A stretch of 55,932 nucleotides of DNA from an uncultured Lachnospiraceae bacterium (GTDB taxonomy: Bacteria; Bacillota; Clostridia; Lachnospirales; Lachnospiraceae), in contig CACWRR010000007.1 in NCBI GenBank assembly GCA_902763335.1, positions 1 to 55,932 on the forward strand, in the 5' to 3' direction. Within the stretch, counting starts at the first letter, position 1, and each line of letters begins with the position of its first letter. The translations under genes and the position numbers were made by a program. Positions 52,250 through 55,932 of this stretch are shown here, in pieces. Under the pieces are notes generated by a model that searched no databases, was not told the DNA's origin, and saw only the letters and a program-made list of their open reading frames with translations.

Positions 52250-53215
52250 ATGAATATAGGAAATGTTAAATTAAAGAATAAACTGGTGCTGGCACCGATG
52301 GCGGGTGTGACGGATCTGGCATTCAGAAAGCTTTGCATAGAGGAAGGTGCAGGGATGACCTGTACCGAGATGGTAAGTGCAAAGGCTGTTCTGTATAACA
52401 ATAAAAATACAGATATACTGTTGGAGACATTTCCACAGGAGCATCCGTCGGCATTGCAGATGTTTGGCTCAGATCCGGATATTATGGCTGAGATAGGTGC
52501 GAGGCTGGCTGATGAATATCCATTTGATATTATTGATGTCAATATGGGCTGTCCGGTACCTAAAATCGTGAATAACGGTGAAGGCTCGGCTCTTATGAAA
52601 AATCCTGAACTTGTTGAAAAAATCCTTACGGCGATGGTGAAGAAAATATCAAAACCCGTAACGGTAAAAATCAGAAAAGGATTTAATGATGAGATGGTAA
52701 ATGCCGTTGAGATAGCTAAAATCGCTGAGAGCTGTGGCGTGGCTGCAGTAGCGGTTCACGGAAGGACGAGAGAACAGTATTATGCCGGTGAGGCAGACTG
52801 GGATATAATCCGAAGAGTGAAAGAGGCAGTCAGTATTCCGGTGGTGGGAAACGGAGATGTTACTTCACCGCAGGATGCGGCAAGGATGCTTGATGAAACC
52901 GGATGTGATGCCGTGATGATAGGAAGGACTGTGAGAGGCAATCCGTGGTTATTCAGGCAGATAAATGCATACCTTGAAACGGGAGAACTCATAAATAAAC
53001 CATCCGGTGAGGAAATCGGCAAAATGATATTACGCCACGGAAAAATGTCTGTGGAACTTAAGGGTGAATATACAGGTATAAGAGAGATGCGCAAACATGT
53101 GGCATGGTATCTGTATGGTGTACCACATGCCGCATCCCTTAGAAATAAAGTCAATTTTGTAGAGACATATGATGAGCTGGAAGAACTGATAAACTCAGTG
53201 CAGTGGAATGGTTGA
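52250..53215 (+). CDS. dusB: tRNA-dihydrouridine synthase
   Basis: A 321-aa FMN enzyme reducing uridine in tRNA with NADPH. The TIM barrel begins LAPMAGVTDLAFRKLC. The catalytic Cys lies in VNMGCPVPKIVNNGEGSALM. Also seen are AVHGRTREQYYAGEADWD and GNGDVTSPQDA, with FMN phosphate binding in GCDAVMIGRTVRGNPWLF. The C-terminal helical domain is of DusB length. It is followed by the separate greA promoter. Confidence 0.94.
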   Translation: MNIGNVKLKNKLVLAPMAGVTDLAFRKLCIEEGAGMTCTEMVSAKAVLYNNKNTDILLETFPQEHPSALQMFGSDPDIMAEIGARLADEYPFDIIDVNMGCPVPKIVNNGEGSALMKNPELVEKILTAMVKKISKPVTVKIRKGFNDEMVNAVEIAKIAESCGVAAVAVHGRTREQYYAGEADWDIIRRVKEAVSIPVVGNGDVTSPQDAARMLDETGCDAVMIGRTVRGNPWLFRQINAYLETGELINKPSGEEIGKMILRHGKMSVELKGEYTGIREMRKHVAWYLYGVPHAASLRNKVNFVETYDELEELINSVQWNG

Positions 53216-53241
53216 AATAGTTATGAATAAACGTGCCGACC

Positions 53242-53270
53242 TTGACATTGGCATGGGTTTAGGATATAAT
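53242..53270 (+). promoter_or_regulatory. strong promoter of greA-lysS
   Basis: TTGACA (53242-53247), exactly 17 nt, TATAAT (53265-53270): perfect consensus boxes. The leader is about 40 nt. Confidence 0.9.
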
Positions 53271-53314
53271 CACAGAATTATGGAAGTTTATATTGAAAGG
53301 AATGGGTTAGTGTT

Positions 53315-53800
53315 ATGGCAGAAGCAAAGAAAAATATTATGACTTTTGAGGGTCTGAAAAAGCTTGAAAATGAACTTGAAGATTTAAAGGTAGTTAAACG
53401 TAAAGAGGTTGCACAGAAAATTAAGGAAGCGCGTGAGCAGGGAGATTTATCAGAGAATGCTGAGTATGATGCAGCCAAAGATGAGCAGAGAGATATAGAG
53501 TTAAGAATAGAAGAGTTAGAGAAAATTCTTAAAAATGCAGAAGTAGTAGATGAAACAGAGGTTGACCTTGAGAAAATAAATGTAGGATGTCTTGTTAAGG
53601 TATATGATGAAGAATTTGATGAGGAGCTTGAATTTAAACTTGTCGGTTCTACAGAGGCAAACAGTCTTGAACATAAAATATCTAATGAGTCACCTGTAGG
53701 TCAGGCACTTATCGGACGTAAGGTCGGAGAAAAAGTAGAAGTAGAGACACAGGCAGGAATCATGGTTTACAAGATTCTTGATATACAGAGAGCGAAATAA
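53315..53800 (+). CDS. greA: transcription elongation factor GreA
   Basis: A 161-aa factor that rescues backtracked RNA polymerase. The N-terminal antiparallel coiled coil carries the acidic tip GDLSENAEYDAAKDEQ, which positions Mg in the secondary channel. The C-terminal FKBP-like domain ends VETQAGIMVYKILDI. The length is typical. It shares a transcript with lysS, 13 bp downstream. Confidence 0.96.
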   Translation: MAEAKKNIMTFEGLKKLENELEDLKVVKRKEVAQKIKEAREQGDLSENAEYDAAKDEQRDIELRIEELEKILKNAEVVDETEVDLEKINVGCLVKVYDEEFDEELEFKLVGSTEANSLEHKISNESPVGQALIGRKVGEKVEVETQAGIMVYKILDIQRAK

Positions 53801-53813
53801 GGAGTGAAAGAAA

Positions 53814-55310
53814 GTGGCAAAACAGCAGAATAACGGCGGACAGGAACAGGATATAAATGCATTATTAAAGGTTAGAAGAGAAAAACTCCAGACATTGCAG
53901 GAGAATGGAAAGAATCCTTTCGAAATAATGAAGTACGATGTGACACATCACAGTGCAGATGCTAAGGAAAATTTTGAGGAGCTTGAAGGAAAAAATGTAA
54001 GCATTGCCGGACGTATAATGTCAAAGCGTGTAATGGGTAAAGCTTCATTTTGTAATGTTCATGATCTTAAAGGAAATATCCAGTCATACGTTGCAAGAGA
54101 CAGTATAGGTGAAGAACCATATGCTGATTTTAAGAAATATGACATTGGTGATATAGTAGGTATCAAAGGTGAAGTATTTAAGACTAAGACAGGTGAAATC
54201 TCTATACATGCAAGTGAGATTACATTACTTTCAAAGAGTCTCCAGATACTTCCTGAGAAGTTCCACGGTCTCACAAACACAGACCTCAGATATCGTCAGA
54301 GATATGTGGACCTTATCATGAATGAGGAAACAAAGGACACATTTATTAAGCGTTCTAAGATAATAAGCAGCATCCGTAAATATCTTGACAGTCAGGGATT
54401 TATGGAAGTAGAGACACCTATGCTGGTAGCAAATGCAGGTGGTGCGGCAGCAAGACCGTTTGAGACACATTTCAATGCTCTTGATGAGGATTTGAATCTT
54501 CGTATATCACTTGAGCTTTATCTCAAGAGACTTATTGTAGGCGGACTTGAGAGAGTATACGAAATCGGACGTGTATTCCGTAATGAAGGTGTTGATACAA
54601 GACATAATCCGGAGTTCACACTTATGGAATTATATCAGGCATATACAGACTACAACGGTATGATGGACCTTACAGAGAATCTGTACCGTCATGTAGCACA
54701 GGAAGTTCTTGGTACTACTAAGATTGTGTACAAGGGAATAGAGATGGATCTTGGAAAACCTTTCGAGAGAATCACTATGGTAGATGCTGTTAAGAAATAT
54801 GCAGGAGTAGACTTTAATGAGATAAAGACACTTGATGAAGCAAGAGCAGCAGCTAAGGAAAAAGGTGTTGAGTTCGAGGAAAGACATAAGAAAGGTGATA
54901 TCTTAAATCTGTTCTTTGAGCAGTTTGTAGAAGAGCATCTTATCCAGCCTACATTCCTTATGGATCATCCGGTGGAAATATCTCCGCTTACAAAGAAAAA
55001 ACCTGAGAATCCGGAATATACAGAGCGTTTCGAGTTCTTCATGAACGGCTGGGAAATGGCTAATGCATATTCAGAGTTAAATGATCCTATTGATCAGAGA
55101 GAAAGATTTAAGGCACAGGAAGAGTTATTCGCACAGGGAGATGAAGAGGCGAACCATACTGATGAAGATTTCTTAAATGCTCTTGAAATAGGTATGCCAC
55201 CTACAGGAGGAATTGGTTTTGGAATCGACAGAATGGTTATGTTGCTTACAGATTCACCTGCAATAAGAGATGTTTTACTTTTCCCGACGATGAAGTCGTT
55301 AGATAAGTAA
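53814..55310 (+). CDS. lysS: lysyl-tRNA synthetase, class II
   Basis: A 498-aa enzyme charging tRNA-Lys. The N-terminal OB anticodon-binding domain (about 50-160) contains [18 protein letters not shown]. The catalytic domain has motif 1 ([19 protein letters not shown]), motif 2 ([19 protein letters not shown]) and motif 3 ([17 protein letters not shown]). GTG 53814 has GGAGTGAAAG upstream. It marks the end of the housekeeping block; what follows looks accessory. Confidence 0.97.
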   Translation: MAKQQNNGGQEQDINALLKVRREKLQTLQENGKNPFEIMKYDVTHHSADAKENFEELEGKNVSIAGRIMSKRVMGKASFCNVHDLKGNIQSYVARDSIGEEPYADFKKYDIGDIVGIKGEVFKTKTGEISIHASEITLLSKSLQILPEKFHGLTNTDLRYRQRYVDLIMNEETKDTFIKRSKIISSIRKYLDSQGFMEVETPMLVANAGGAAARPFETHFNALDEDLNLRISLELYLKRLIVGGLERVYEIGRVFRNEGVDTRHNPEFTLMELYQAYTDYNGMMDLTENLYRHVAQEVLGTTKIVYKGIEMDLGKPFERITMVDAVKKYAGVDFNEIKTLDEARAAAKEKGVEFEERHKKGDILNLFFEQFVEEHLIQPTFLMDHPVEISPLTKKKPENPEYTERFEFFMNGWEMANAYSELNDPIDQRERFKAQEELFAQGDEEANHTDEDFLNALEIGMPPTGGIGFGIDRMVMLLTDSPAIRDVLLFPTMKSLDK

Positions 55311-55369
55311 AAAGCCAGGAAAATCAAGGGTTTCGGAGTTTCGCGTGGTTAAAAAAACGGTTGGTCAGG

Positions 55370-55404
55370 GTGATTTGACGTGATTTGACCAAGTTTTGAC
55401 CAAG
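55370..55404 (+). repeat. overlapping tandem repeats downstream of lysS
   Basis: GTGATTTGAC occurs twice in tandem (55370-55379, 55380-55389). TTTGACCAAG then occurs twice with 11-bp spacing (55384-55393, 55395-55404). Such short arrays can be integrase arm-type sites. The next gene resembles an element-borne protein, so an attachment region is possible. Confidence 0.5.
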
Positions 55405-55482
55405 ATTTGGCATAGTCAAAAAAAGCTTGAGATACGTTGGTACAGATTGCTTAGTCTGAAAATTAAAGATTTGTGTTACTTA

Positions 55483-55522
55483 GAGGACATTTTCTAAAGA
55501 AATTTAGAAGATGTCCTCTTTT
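55483..55522 (+). terminator. intrinsic terminator
   Basis: GAGGACATTTTCTAAA pairs with TTTAGAAGATGTCCTC (one wobble), followed by TTTT. It may end the greA-lysS transcript or a transcript from the repeat region. Confidence 0.85.
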
Positions 55523-55562
55523 GCGTTATAGGATCAATTAAGACTGATGGAAGGAGAATAAC

Positions 55563-55790
55563 ATGGAACACACAAAAGCATATCAGGAATATAAGAAAAA
55601 CGGTAATACAAAGTTTGTAAGATATAGCGAAGGAGCTGAAATGTATCATATGAGCGTATCAAAATTTATGCAGATGGCAAAGGATGCAAAAGCAGTGTAT
55701 AAGCTAGGTCAACTTGTCCTTGTGAATTTAACAATATTTGATGAATACATAGAGACATTTCATATAGTAGATGATGAGTTTTATAAGTAG
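55563..55790 (+). CDS. DUF6462-like protein (excisionase-like, element-associated)
   Basis: A 75-aa basic protein after GGAAGGAG. The layout, RYSEGAEMYHMSVSKFMQMAKDAKAVYKLG then VLVNLTIFDEYIETF (read in two parts, residues about 20-50 and 52-67), matches small MerR/excisionase-like helix-turn-helix proteins that I recall as DUF6462. These are common in integrative and conjugative elements of Firmicutes. Their role is probably recombination directionality or DNA binding. The remaining 140 bp of the window hold no further gene, so whether an element really begins here cannot be seen. Confidence 0.65.
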   Translation: MEHTKAYQEYKKNGNTKFVRYSEGAEMYHMSVSKFMQMAKDAKAVYKLGQLVLVNLTIFDEYIETFHIVDDEFYK

Positions 55791-55932
55791 TCCAGCTAAT
55801 AAATGTCAATAGCAAAATGAAAAAAATATTGTGTTTTTTCTGCCTAAAAAAGGGTGCACTTATCCCTTGGTGAAAATATCTTGTTTTAATAAAGATATAG
55901 ATTCGGGTAATTCAGTATTTTATGCAGCTTCG

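Noticed and set aside
53216-53314. Small gene between dusB and greA
   Set aside because: The segment is fully explained by a consensus promoter and leader; no SD-bearing frame was found.

Overview
The window looks like an AT-rich Firmicute chromosome of the Lachnospiraceae type (Lachnospira/Roseburia relatives), judged from gene content rather than a search. The clues are uvrC-hprK-ROK kinase-murB-rapZ-whiA-HPr-dnaE-pfkA synteny, DUF6145- and DUF6465-like proteins, a CIRCE-controlled Hsp20, PadR/DUF2812 and LytTR/GHKL gene pairs, and consensus sigma-A promoters.

Layout. 1-2700: Hsp20 under a CIRCE/promoter overlap, a lysine-rich micro-ORF, a TetR regulator with a perfect operator and a frameshifted membrane-protein partner, and a Crp/Fnr regulator. 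2700-7250: the probable target of that regulator, an iron-sulfur protein followed by a 2-oxoacid:acceptor oxidoreductase (gamma-delta subunit, then an alpha-beta fusion). The 5' end of the gamma-delta gene appears split by a 242-bp structured insertion. 7250-15300: accessory genes, namely an ECF S component, a hemolysin III protein, PadR+DUF2812, two unknown proteins, a decayed LytTR/GHKL two-component pair (one UAG nonsense codon, one frameshift), and an AAA/DUF4143 ATPase behind 33-bp repeats. 15300-26650: an FtsX permease/ATPase pair with its OmpR/HK pair, a PAP2 phosphatase, an unknown membrane protein, tRNA-Leu(UAG), a heterodimeric ABC exporter and YitT. 26650-28700: an orphan LytTR regulator with an atypical receiver, a 550-bp AT-rich gap and a double-HTH protein. 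28700-55310: mostly housekeeping genes: pyrG, ftsH, uvrC, hprK, glcK, murB, rapZ, whiA, crh-like HPr, dnaE, pfkA, an rRNA methyltransferase, a cell-wall hydrolase, NfeD/SPFH, argF, birA, coaX, dusB, greA and lysS. 55310-end: tandem repeats and a DUF6462-like gene that may mark the edge of a mobile element.

The most unusual signal is a family of about 130-145-bp multi-hairpin elements inserted immediately upstream of dnaE, argF and birA. Each is bracketed by two copies of the Shine-Dalgarno/start region. Its first hairpin begins exactly at an ATG or GTG, and at least four base pairs are changed by compensatory substitution between the dnaE and birA copies. I do not recognise this family.

Functional links. 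HprK, an HPr lacking His15 (Crh-like), glucokinase, PfkA, RapZ and WhiA form a carbon-control and envelope cluster. The Crp/Fnr regulator has a dyad centred at about -41.5 of the oxidoreductase promoter. Several broken signalling genes suggest ongoing loss of accessory sensory systems. All calls come from reading the sequence; no searches were run.
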